Shown: piece by piece, positions 32,350 through 41,543 of the stretch
How positions within the stretch are numbered: position 1 is the stretch's first letter
Layout: every line of letters starts with the position of its first letter
Source of the DNA: Pseudomonas typographi
Lineage (GTDB): Bacteria; Pseudomonadota; Gammaproteobacteria; Pseudomonadales; Pseudomonadaceae
Assembly: GCF_014694385.1 (NCBI RefSeq)
Contig: NZ_JAAOCA010000011.1
Coordinates: forward strand, 1 to 64,000
DNA length: 64,000 nucleotides
Direction of reading: 5' to 3'
Position numbers and translations under genes: made by a program
The notes under the pieces: generated by a model
Databases searched by the model: none
What the model was told of the DNA's origin: nothing
Seen by the model: only the letters and a program-made list of their open reading frames with translations

Positions 32350-34644
32350 TCAGGCCGGCAATGCGAGCAGTTCCACAGGCTGGGGGATCAGCGCGTAGCC
32401 ATAACTCTTCCTGCCACGCACTTCCTCAAGTAACTCGATCAGCGCAAAGGGCAGCGAGCCGGTGGCAGGTGCTTGGTAGGTCATATCCTCCCAATCACTG
32501 GCCGTGATCGAACCGCCACCGGCGATCACTGACCAACCGTACTCATCCGGCGCTCGCGCGATAGCCGAGGGCAACACCACCTTGATTTGGCGTTTGCCCA
32601 GATCACTGCCGGCACGGTCGATATACAGGGTGAACAGTTCGGTCTGAATGTTCACCACGTAGCATTTGGTGCTATGCCCCCCATTGCTGGCAGTGATTTC
32701 ATCTACCGCCACGTTGCCCTCAAAGCTGGCCGGTGGGGTGTAGGTGAAACTGCCGTCGGCCTGTTCGGTGAAGGTCGCCCCCAGACTCGACTGCCAACTG
32801 ACCTTGCCGCCGCCCAAAGCCGCCCCACGCAGCGGCTGCGCCGTGGCGCCTGGCCTGACGATCTGCACCAGCGGGTTGGCGTTGATACCCCGCGCGGCCA
32901 CGGTTAGCAGCGCATAGCTGGTAGCGCTGCCAGCTTTGGCCACCACCCGCACGCGTACAAAATCCCGGGGCGCGGCAAGGGTCGCGGGCGCGGTGTATTT
33001 GCCATTAGCATCGATGCTGCCCAGGTCGCTGCCTTCGCCGTCGGCCCATTCCAGGGTGAAGGTGGGTTTGATATTCCCGGACCACGTGAAGGTGTGATTG
33101 CCGCCTACCATCACCGACACTTCGCTCGGTGTAAGGGTAAAGCTGGTCAGCTCTGGGCTGATGTCTCCATAGATGATCAGATCGCCGGGCATCTTGGCGC
33201 CTTTAAGGGCCAGGGGTACATCGCTGCTGAACAGCAAATTCGAAAGGTGAGCGGTGTTCACGTTCGCCAGGGCCCCGGTGAACGCACTAGCCGTCGAGCG
33301 GCGAATGTCCTCGACCCGGGAGGCAAACGCCGCCTTGAACGCGTTCCACTGCTCGGGCGTAAGGGAATGATCCACGCTGGGAACCTGAACCGGCGCAAGC
33401 TCAGGTTGGAACGATATCGTGGAACCCTCAATCGTCATGCGAAAGGGCGTCGAATAATCGAAACTCGATTTACCAGAAACAATGCCCCGTAGCGCTCCAT
33501 TTTCTCGAATATTGGCCTTGAACTGGAAAGTTTGGCCCGCCCACTTCATCTGAAGTACATCGCCAGTCACATGGAACTCCAGTTGCCCTAGCAACCAGCG
33601 GTCAGAGGCCCCTTGAACGTTGAAGGGAAACGCGATAATGACCCAACTGACATTAAACCCGGCTTCTTGGTCTTCAACCCCCTCAGACTGCCACCATGCT
33701 TCATCCTGCATGCCCACCCGGTAAAACTCTCCGACCTTATCTACATGCGGCTCGAACGCGTCCCGTGTGCCATTGGCGCCGTTGATTCTTTGCAGCGAAC
33801 GCATGCCTTGCCCGGCAATGCTGTTGAGCAGAAACTTGTTGGCAATGACCAACAACGCCGAATGTGATGCCGGGTCGAGCAAATACCGCCAGTCGGAGCT
33901 TCCCTCGGTGGGTAGCGTGCCCACGCTGCCGCCCTTCATTGCTACGAAAACCAGCACCGCGCCGTCACCTGAGTTTGTGCTGGTGGCCAGTTTCGCCCCA
34001 GGCGCGGCCTGGGTACGAATTCGCAGGCTTTCCGGCTGTATCAAGTCGTTATCGTTGTACCGCAACCGGCTGAGTTCAAACCGGGTTTGTGAATCGCTCA
34101 TGGCCTTGAACTGCTCAAGGATGAACTGGCCGGTCACCGTTTGCTCTGCCGGGAACTCCGTGCTGTCGAGCTTCGGATCCTGGCCATCTTTCAGGTCCAA
34201 GACTACTTGGCGGTCATGTAGTTGCAGCGGGTTATCTTTCAGTTCCGAGGTCGCGGTATACGTGTGGCCCGCGAAGGGGTCGATCTTGTCAATGCGCGTC
34301 AGCGCGGCCGTGTTCAAGCTCACACCGGTCCAGAGCAAGTAAGTGCCGCCTACTGCGCGCAACGTCACATTGATCCTGCCGTCGTCGAGGCTGGCCGCCT
34401 CAAACGATACCCTCGGCTTATCGAAGCGATAACCGACCAATTGCTGAAAATTGCCGGTGCCCTCTGTCACCTGGCTGATCGGTTGTACATAGTCTCCGGT
34501 GCCGAAGCGCTTGATGTATTCCTGAGTTAATACATGGTTGGACTGGTCACGGTCCAATGCCATGATCGCATCCCACCCGAAGGTCCGGGACCTTTCGCGA
34601 AACCAGGGCAGTAATTGGTCGATGGTCTGGTAGGTGGTGCTCAT
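32350..34644 (-). CDS. Protein with N-terminal P47/TULIP-like domain and Ig-like C-terminus (764 aa)
   Basis: A 764-residue protein. The first 300 residues are related to the N-terminus of the 2294-residue YD protein encoded just upstream: RTFGWDAIMALDRDQ against WTFAWDALLAVSKAQ, and DGAVLVFVAMKGG against DGAVLVLLAFSDR. The opening 'GWDxxxAxxxxxxN' resembles clostridial P47/OrfX TULIP proteins as I recall them. Residues of about 500-760 form Ig-like modules (SVMVGGNHTFTWSGNI, GSIDANGKYTAPATL). There is no signal peptide. Its start overlaps the stop of the YD gene by four bases (ATGA), so the two are translated together and probably act together. Confidence 0.75.
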   Translation of the reverse strand: MSTTYQTIDQLLPWFRERSRTFGWDAIMALDRDQSNHVLTQEYIKRFGTGDYVQPISQVTEGTGNFQQLVGYRFDKPRVSFEAASLDDGRINVTLRAVGGTYLLWTGVSLNTAALTRIDKIDPFAGHTYTATSELKDNPLQLHDRQVVLDLKDGQDPKLDSTEFPAEQTVTGQFILEQFKAMSDSQTRFELSRLRYNDNDLIQPESLRIRTQAAPGAKLATSTNSGDGAVLVFVAMKGGSVGTLPTEGSSDWRYLLDPASHSALLVIANKFLLNSIAGQGMRSLQRINGANGTRDAFEPHVDKVGEFYRVGMQDEAWWQSEGVEDQEAGFNVSWVIIAFPFNVQGASDRWLLGQLEFHVTGDVLQMKWAGQTFQFKANIRENGALRGIVSGKSSFDYSTPFRMTIEGSTISFQPELAPVQVPSVDHSLTPEQWNAFKAAFASRVEDIRRSTASAFTGALANVNTAHLSNLLFSSDVPLALKGAKMPGDLIIYGDISPELTSFTLTPSEVSVMVGGNHTFTWSGNIKPTFTLEWADGEGSDLGSIDANGKYTAPATLAAPRDFVRVRVVAKAGSATSYALLTVAARGINANPLVQIVRPGATAQPLRGAALGGGKVSWQSSLGATFTEQADGSFTYTPPASFEGNVAVDEITASNGGHSTKCYVVNIQTELFTLYIDRAGSDLGKRQIKVVLPSAIARAPDEYGWSVIAGGGSITASDWEDMTYQAPATGSLPFALIELLEEVRGRKSYGYALIPQPVELLALPA

Positions 34645-37600
34645 GGCTGGGTACTCCTCGGTGGGGTCTTGTCGGGCGTGCCCACTTCGGCAATCAAATG
34701 CTCGCCGGCGCGTACAATCGTGGTCGGTTGCCCTTGTTCAAGCAGGGTGTGCAATTGGCCGTCGCGATAGAACCGGCCTTCTAGAGGGGCTCCATCTGCC
34801 TGTTCGCTACGGGCGCTGATGGCATCCAGTGGGTCGTAGTGGTAGTAGCTGGGGCTTTCGCCCTGCAAAGCGCTGACCGAGGCCAGGCGGCCCAATGGGT
34901 CGTAGTCGAAGGCACGGCCCCATTCGTCGTTGAGCAGGTTGCCGTCTTCGTCATAGGCCAACTCGACCGCCGTGGGGTAGCCTTGGCCGGTATTGCCGAT
35001 GCGCACCAGTTGCGCCGGGTCCACCTCGCTGTAGGTATAGGTGGCGACGTTCTGCCCACCGTCCCAGCTGGTCAGCACACGGGTGTGGTTGTCCAGCCCG
35101 TCCACGGCGAATACCTGGCGGGTGATGGGGTGGCCATAAGGGTCCTGCGGCTTCTCTGGCCCTTCGCAGTCGTACTGGCTGAGGTGGCCACGTTGATCAT
35201 ATTTGAAGGTTTCCTTGCGCAGCAGCGGCGCGTTTTCACCTTCACCGTCGCGCAGGGTTTTACTGGTAATGCGGTCGAGGGCATCGTAAGCCTGGGTGAG
35301 CACATCGGTACCGTCGGCGTACTGGAAACGCCGTTCGACTTCACGGCCAAAAGCGTCGTAACCCAAGTAGGTGGTCAAGCGGCTGCTGCTGTCGGTGGCG
35401 GCAACCGATGCCGGCCGGCCCAAGGCATCGTAGCCCAGGGTGCAGGCCAGGCTGCCCAGTTCGGTCTTGGCCAGGCGCCCGGCACTGTCGTACTGGTAGG
35501 TTTGCACCTGCTGGACGACGTCGGTGTAGCTCAGCAGCCGTTCCCCCACGCTGTAGCTATAGGCCATGTTCAAGGGTTCACCGCCATGCAGGCGCGTTTC
35601 GGTCTTGAGCCGGCCATTGCTGTGGTACTGGCGTTTGAGCACTTCTTGGCTGCCCTGGCGGCACGCGACCAGGCGCGCGTCCAGGGGGTCGTAGTCATAG
35701 TATTCGGTCAAGGGCGCAGCCTGCTTGCCCGTGGCCCCCGGCACGCTTCGCAAGATCGGTTGGTCGCCCAAGCGTGGCTGGTACTGGTATTCCAGTGTCG
35801 CCCCACTGGGGGTCAGCACGCGGGTGGGGCGGGTTTCGCCCCCTTTGTAGGTAAAAGCGCGCTTACGCCCGCCGGTCACCGCTTCGGTCATCCGGCCCAG
35901 GCCATCGAAGGCCTGGGTGCCGAGCAGTTTAGTTTGGCTGCCAATGCGCACGCTGATGGAGGTGGGCCAGTCCTGGTCACTGTGGGCGGCATATTCACGG
36001 ATGACCTGAGTGTTACCCGGCAGCACCGTGAGCACGTTGCGGTCGAAGGCGTCGTATTCGAACTGGGTTTCGAAATCTCCGGCGTCGATTTCTCGTGTTT
36101 TACGCCCGAGCCCATCGTAGGCGTACTGCTGGGTGCTGTAGGGGCGGCTGCCCTGTTCGTGGTCTTCGGCGCTTTCGTAGCGCTCCACCCGCAAAGGGTT
36201 GTCGAAGGCGTCGAGCCAAGTGACCTGCACCCCACTGCGCAGGTTGCCGCCTTGCTGCGACTGGATCTGTACCTGGGTGGCCGCCGGTACGTCGGCCAGG
36301 CTGCGCGGTTCGGTACGGTCATGCTGGCTAACGCCGTCGGCGGTAACCGTCACGCTGCGTTCACCCCAGTCGTCATATTCGTAACGCTCAGGCAGCTCCA
36401 GCACCTGACCTTGGGCCAGGCAGTCATCGAACTCGCGGGCGCTGGCCAGTTGCCCTAGGCGGTCGTAGGTGGCGCTGTAGGTTTGCAGCGGCTGCTGGCT
36501 GCCTGGCTCGTAACGGTCTACCTGCACCGGGCGGTTCAGGCCGTCGACCCAGGTGACCTCGCGCAGGCCCTTCACATCGGTCACCGCCTGCCAGCCGCGT
36601 TGGCCCGCCGCGCTGACCAAACCATAGGCGTAGTGCTTGGTGGCCTCTTGCTCCGTGCCGGGGGCAATGGTTTCCTCGACCACGCGTTGCAAGCGGTCAT
36701 AATGCCGGCGCACGTCGATGTCCTGGCCTTCGCTCTGCTCATCGCGTTCAAGCAGCATCAGGCCATTGAGGATTGACTGCTCGCTGTAGTTGACCTTGGT
36801 GGTGCCGTCATGCCCTGTGGTGGTTTGCTGGGTTTTGAGCACCGTGCCCACACCCCACTGGCCGTCGAGCTTCTGGTACACCAACGCCTGTGTAGTGGCG
36901 AACGTGCCATAGGTTACGATCGTTTCCCGCAAGCGGCCGAGGGTAAGGCTGTCGGCGCTGTCTGTGTAATAGGCGTAGGTGCTGCTGCGCAGGGCTTGCG
37001 CCTGGCCCTGTTCGGCCAACACCTCGCTGGCGGGTAATACCTCGCCCTTGGCATCGGCGCTGGCCAGGCCCGGCACCTGCCGGTACGTGGTCGTGGTTAC
37101 CCGCACTGGGGCGCCAGGTTGCCCGAGCGCGCTGGGGGCGACGGTGGTGGTCTTGAGGTGGCGGGTGAAGCCCCAGGGGTCGGCAGGGCAAGCCTCGCTG
37201 CCACTGCCACCGGGGTAATACGTGTACGTCGTCACCACGCCCGTTTCAGCGGTTTCCTTGAGCAGGTTGCCGTGCTCGTCGTAGTCGGTGCCGGTCACTT
37301 GGGTGGCCTGGCGCTGGTTGCCGACCCGCCAGGTCACCGTTTGCGCCTTCGGTAGCTGAAACTGCCCGGGCTGCTGATCCACAGGCGTGCCGGCGATCAA
37401 GTGGTAGCGGGTAGTGTCGGTGCGCACGTGGTTGTTTTGTTCGGTCTGCTGCTCGGTCAGCAAGTGCAGGCCGTTGTAGGTGCGTGTCACGGTACGGGTA
37501 ACACCGCTGCCTACCTGTGTGGCTATGCTCGAATATTCGTAAGCCTGCTGGCTGCGGTACAGCACGTAGAGGTTATCTTCCTCTTCGCTCCAGGTATTCA

Positions 37601-40600
37601 ACGCGTTATAGCCAAGGAAGTTGTTGCTCGACCAAGCGTAGGTCACTTCCAAGCGGTCCTCGCCGCCACCGCTGGGGTAGGTGATGTGGCTGGCCACCCT
37701 GGGCAACGGCGGGCGGGCATTGCCCGGCACGCCATGGCCCTGGCTGTGGTAGCTGATCACCTCGCGGCCGCCCACTGGGGTGTGCAGCTCGCTCACGCAC
37801 AAATACTCGTAGTTCGCCCCGATGTGGTCGTACTCGATGCGCCAACTGGCCCGCTCTTCGGTGGGCAACGCCATTTCGACCAATTGCCGCGCGCTGAACG
37901 TGAGCATGAAACGGGCCGCCTCGCTGCTGCCGTCCACATCCAGGCGCACCACCGCCTGGCTGCTGCCATGCTCCAGTTGCAGCAGTACCCGGCCGCTATC
38001 GTCGATGATGCTGGCCAACCGAGCATTGCCCTCGAACCCTTCGTAGCGCAATTGCACACCGTGGCCACGCGGCGTTTCGATCCGCGATGGCAACATCAGG
38101 CTGCCCGCGCCGGGGTTGCCCAGGTATTCCACCAAGCCATCCCGGTGCACCAAGCGATACTGGTTACCGCCCAAGCTGAATAGGCGAAAGCTGGGCAGCT
38201 TCTGCTCGCGCATGTACAGCTCTTGGCTGGTGGCGTCGGCGCCGGTGATGCGATAGCTTTCGCCGTTGCCCAAGCGAACACTGCCCAAGCCGCCAGTGGC
38301 CAGGTCCACGTGGCTGAGGTTCAGCGACCAGCCGATACCGAAACCCGCGTCCAGCGGGGTGAGCGGGCTGAAACTCAGCACCAGCGGCAACTCGGGGCCC
38401 GCCAAGTCGTTGGCGGCAACCCCGGGCAGTTCCAAGGCGACCGTGTACTGCCCGGTGCGCGGGTCTACCCCACCCTGCAGGTAGCTGAGAAAGTTGAACG
38501 CATTGGAGTGCACCGAGGCCGCTGGCGCTGCCTGGGTGGCCAGGGCCCTCGACGGCTGCCACACCAGGCTGTCGCGGTTGCTGGTCGGGCCACCGGTGTC
38601 GGGGGGAAAGCCCAGCGTGCCGCTGTGCAAGGTGCCGAACTCATCGCGCACCCGAAAGGTCGGCACCTCGGCGGACAATGCTTGGCGCAGCTCATCCAGC
38701 CGTTGCACCTGGGCCTCGCCCAAGTCGTCGGCCCATTGCCAGGGCATGTCGCTCATCTGGTCGAGGGTGAACAACAGCTTGCCTTCGGTCGGGGTCACGC
38801 CCGGGCGCAGTGCGCTCCACAGCGGTATTTCTTCACGATACGGGCCGCTGGCCGGCGGCACCTGGGGTTGGGCCAGGCCCGGGCGCAAGGCCTGGTTGAG
38901 CTCCAACAACTCAGCGCTCAGGGCGAGGTCATAGCCGCGGCCATCGCTGGGGCTGGCGTAACTGCTGTAGCTGAAACCGCTCTCGGCCCAGAACTCGCTT
39001 TCCCAGCGCGCCATGTTCGGCACACCCTCGACCTGGCATTCCAGCAGCTTAACCAGTTGGTTGTTGCGGTAAGCCGACAACTCGTAATACGTGGTGCTGG
39101 CATCGCTGAGGCCGTAGTCGAAACGCGGCTGCTGGTTCTCGCCATTGTCGATGACCCGGCCCTTCCAGGCGATCACGGCGCTGCGCGGGTGGTATTCGAG
39201 GTAGAACGTCGGCTGCGGGGCCGGCTCGCTTTTCACCGTGATCGAGCCTTCGGCCGGCGTCACCCCCCGCGATTCGTGGGCGATGTAATACGTATCGGTG
39301 AACCGGGCGAACAGCTCATAAGCCTTGTTGCCTTGAACGTGAATGTAGTAGGTGGCGCGGCGGGTACGCTCCTGGTCGCCCTCGGCGGCGGGCGCGGGGG
39401 CCTGCACTTGGCTACCGAGCACATAGCGGTTGCGCTCCAGGGATAAGGCCAACGCCACTTGCGGGTCGTCGATCCCTTCGGCGCCCAAGGCCAGCTTGAA
39501 CACAGCCTGGTTGTTCAGGTTATCCACCAGTTCGAGGCTGTCGAGCTCTTCCTGGGTGATGGGGATGTGGTACTCCTGGCCGTCGTAGATAACCGTTCCG
39601 GTACGGATTTCCACCTGCACCTGTATTTGCTGGTAGCCATTGCCGTAGGCGGTGCCCAGCAACGGGGTAACCGAGCCCACCACGCGAACCCTGAAGTAAT
39701 CCAATTGCTCCCAATGGTCCGGCATGAAGGTCGCCGCCGGGCGGGTGTGCACCACGATATGGCTGTGAAGCTTGATCCCGCCACGAATAACCAGGGTGAC
39801 TTGGATGACATCGGCCGGGTGTACCACTATGGCCGGTGGGGTATAGACGATATCGTCACCGTCGACCACCACCGTGCCACCCTCGGGGTTAACGACCGTG
39901 GCCTGGAGATCGTCGTCGGCCCGCGTGGCCAGGCTCAAGGTCTGACCATCGGCCCGCTTGGCCTCGCCCAAACCGAAGCGCAGCGGCGGGTCGCCGGCGG
40001 CCACGTTCAGCGCGTAATTCTCCGCTAGGGTGAACCCCGGCGCTTGGCCGATCAGCACCACCGCGCTTTCGCTGGCTGCCCCACTGGCCACGCTTGCCTT
40101 GACGTAGTCCACCGCCACATAGTCGCCCAGGCTGGCGGGGGGCTGGTAACGCGCACTGCCGTCGGCACTTTGCTCAGCCAAACGGCCCAGGCTGGGCGCG
40201 TGCCACTGTACGCTCTGCCCGGGCGCCACCGCGCGCAGGCTCAAGGCCTCGGGGGTGCCATACAGGTGCTGCACGAACACCCGCCCCGGTTGCAAGACGG
40301 CACTGGCTTGGGTGTATACCCAGGCGGCGGCGGTTTCCTCGCGCTCGCCATTGCTTTGGTTCAACCGCACCGCCGCCACACCGGTATCGGCCGCCAGCTC
40401 GGCGAGGCTGGCTGCGGTGTACTGGCCGGCCTGTGTCACCCGCCCACCAGCGCTGCCATGCACCTGGCCGCCGGCTTGCCACAGGCCGGCGGCCGTTGCA
40501 AGGCCCGCCTGCGGGGCGAATGCCTGGCCGCTGCCTGCCGCCAGGGTCGCGGTTGACGGCTCCAGGCGCAGGCTGCCATCGCTCTCCAGGCGCCCCACCC

Positions 40601-41525
40601 ACAAGCGGTCGAAAGGCTTGCGTTGGGCCGCCGCGGCAAAGCGCTGGTCACCGAAACGTGCCTCGTTCAGCAGTTGCGGCAGTTGGTCCTCAGCCAGCCA
40701 TTGCCCATAGGGGCTTTGGCGCAGCAACAGCGCGGCGTGGTAAAGGCGCTGCCCATTGGCTTGGTCATTCGGCACCAGGTACGGCAGGCCTGCGGCGGGG
40801 TCCGGCAGGCTGCCACCCGCCCGGTCGCTGAATGCCAACAACACCAGCACCGCGCCGTCATCGTCGCTGCCGGCTTGGTAGGTCAACACCTCGGCGGTGG
40901 CCGGTTCCGACCAGTCACCCTGCCCGAGCGGCAGGGTGATCAGCGGGAAGCGGGTCTCCGGCATCACCGGCAGCGGCGCAGCGGCCGTGCCCAGCCCGCT
41001 GCGCAGATACGCCAGCAGTTGCTCGCCTAACCTAGACTGCTCGAGCGCATGCGCCGACAGGTTGCAGCGCGGCTCGCGCGCCTCGCCCGCCAGGTCGAGC
41101 ACCACTTGCAAATTCGACCCTTGGCGCAGCACCTGCAGGTCGGTTTCCCATTGCAACCAATAGCCTTGGGCGGGCGACACCGCGTCGAGGGCAGAGAGGC
41201 CCGCGCTAGTGCCACCGGTAAGCAGTTCTACCAGGTTCCCGGCCACCAGCGGCACCCGAACCTGCACCGCAGCTCGGCGCAAGGTGCTGCCGGCGAACGA
41301 TAACTGCGCCGGGCCGAAACACAGCCCACCGGCCCGCAACCGCGCCGTACCTACGTTGCTGTGCTCAAGGGTGCCGCTGAAGGGGCGAATAAATGCATCG
41401 ACACGCCGAGTGATGGCATGGAACAGCGACTGCTCCAACTGTGCCTTGCTGACGGCCAACAGCGCATCCCAGGCGAACGTCCAGCTCTTGCCGGCCAATG
41501 CTTTTTCCAGATCATCAAGTTTCAT
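34641..41525 (-). CDS. Giant YD-repeat (RHS-like) protein with TULIP-like N-terminus and no RHS core end
   Basis: A 2294-residue protein. Residues 1 to about 310 match the N-terminal domain of the 764-residue partner. About 330-1000 hold several beta-sandwich modules (GQYTAASLAEL, ARYQPPASLGDYVAVDYVKA). From about 1010 (SYLQGGVDPRTGQYTVALELPG) come YD repeats such as YDALGRPAS, YDAFGREVERRF and YDEDGNLLNDEWGRAFDYDPLGRL. It ends EGRFYRDGQLHTLL..RAGEHLIAE then a short tail, without the usual 'GYR.Y.P...F..PD..SPFG' core or toxin tip seen in its divergent paralogue. It should form a beta-cocoon. It is 18 bases behind the 578-residue gene and coupled to the next gene. Confidence 0.85.
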   Translation of the reverse strand: MKLDDLEKALAGKSWTFAWDALLAVSKAQLEQSLFHAITRRVDAFIRPFSGTLEHSNVGTARLRAGGLCFGPAQLSFAGSTLRRAAVQVRVPLVAGNLVELLTGGTSAGLSALDAVSPAQGYWLQWETDLQVLRQGSNLQVVLDLAGEAREPRCNLSAHALEQSRLGEQLLAYLRSGLGTAAAPLPVMPETRFPLITLPLGQGDWSEPATAEVLTYQAGSDDDGAVLVLLAFSDRAGGSLPDPAAGLPYLVPNDQANGQRLYHAALLLRQSPYGQWLAEDQLPQLLNEARFGDQRFAAAAQRKPFDRLWVGRLESDGSLRLEPSTATLAAGSGQAFAPQAGLATAAGLWQAGGQVHGSAGGRVTQAGQYTAASLAELAADTGVAAVRLNQSNGEREETAAAWVYTQASAVLQPGRVFVQHLYGTPEALSLRAVAPGQSVQWHAPSLGRLAEQSADGSARYQPPASLGDYVAVDYVKASVASGAASESAVVLIGQAPGFTLAENYALNVAAGDPPLRFGLGEAKRADGQTLSLATRADDDLQATVVNPEGGTVVVDGDDIVYTPPAIVVHPADVIQVTLVIRGGIKLHSHIVVHTRPAATFMPDHWEQLDYFRVRVVGSVTPLLGTAYGNGYQQIQVQVEIRTGTVIYDGQEYHIPITQEELDSLELVDNLNNQAVFKLALGAEGIDDPQVALALSLERNRYVLGSQVQAPAPAAEGDQERTRRATYYIHVQGNKAYELFARFTDTYYIAHESRGVTPAEGSITVKSEPAPQPTFYLEYHPRSAVIAWKGRVIDNGENQQPRFDYGLSDASTTYYELSAYRNNQLVKLLECQVEGVPNMARWESEFWAESGFSYSSYASPSDGRGYDLALSAELLELNQALRPGLAQPQVPPASGPYREEIPLWSALRPGVTPTEGKLLFTLDQMSDMPWQWADDLGEAQVQRLDELRQALSAEVPTFRVRDEFGTLHSGTLGFPPDTGGPTSNRDSLVWQPSRALATQAAPAASVHSNAFNFLSYLQGGVDPRTGQYTVALELPGVAANDLAGPELPLVLSFSPLTPLDAGFGIGWSLNLSHVDLATGGLGSVRLGNGESYRITGADATSQELYMREQKLPSFRLFSLGGNQYRLVHRDGLVEYLGNPGAGSLMLPSRIETPRGHGVQLRYEGFEGNARLASIIDDSGRVLLQLEHGSSQAVVRLDVDGSSEAARFMLTFSARQLVEMALPTEERASWRIEYDHIGANYEYLCVSELHTPVGGREVISYHSQGHGVPGNARPPLPRVASHITYPSGGGEDRLEVTYAWSSNNFLGYNALNTWSEEEDNLYVLYRSQQAYEYSSIATQVGSGVTRTVTRTYNGLHLLTEQQTEQNNHVRTDTTRYHLIAGTPVDQQPGQFQLPKAQTVTWRVGNQRQATQVTGTDYDEHGNLLKETAETGVVTTYTYYPGGSGSEACPADPWGFTRHLKTTTVAPSALGQPGAPVRVTTTTYRQVPGLASADAKGEVLPASEVLAEQGQAQALRSSTYAYYTDSADSLTLGRLRETIVTYGTFATTQALVYQKLDGQWGVGTVLKTQQTTTGHDGTTKVNYSEQSILNGLMLLERDEQSEGQDIDVRRHYDRLQRVVEETIAPGTEQEATKHYAYGLVSAAGQRGWQAVTDVKGLREVTWVDGLNRPVQVDRYEPGSQQPLQTYSATYDRLGQLASAREFDDCLAQGQVLELPERYEYDDWGERSVTVTADGVSQHDRTEPRSLADVPAATQVQIQSQQGGNLRSGVQVTWLDAFDNPLRVERYESAEDHEQGSRPYSTQQYAYDGLGRKTREIDAGDFETQFEYDAFDRNVLTVLPGNTQVIREYAAHSDQDWPTSISVRIGSQTKLLGTQAFDGLGRMTEAVTGGRKRAFTYKGGETRPTRVLTPSGATLEYQYQPRLGDQPILRSVPGATGKQAAPLTEYYDYDPLDARLVACRQGSQEVLKRQYHSNGRLKTETRLHGGEPLNMAYSYSVGERLLSYTDVVQQVQTYQYDSAGRLAKTELGSLACTLGYDALGRPASVAATDSSSRLTTYLGYDAFGREVERRFQYADGTDVLTQAYDALDRITSKTLRDGEGENAPLLRKETFKYDQRGHLSQYDCEGPEKPQDPYGHPITRQVFAVDGLDNHTRVLTSWDGGQNVATYTYSEVDPAQLVRIGNTGQGYPTAVELAYDEDGNLLNDEWGRAFDYDPLGRLASVSALQGESPSYYHYDPLDAISARSEQADGAPLEGRFYRDGQLHTLLEQGQPTTIVRAGEHLIAEVGTPDKTPPRSTQP

Positions 41526-41543
41526 AGCGGGTTCCCGTGTCGG

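Noticed and set aside
34839..36458. Plus-strand frame of 539 codons opposite the YD gene
   Set aside because: It is antisense to strong YD repeats; composition is Val/Gly/His-rich with no domain, a GC-rich shadow.
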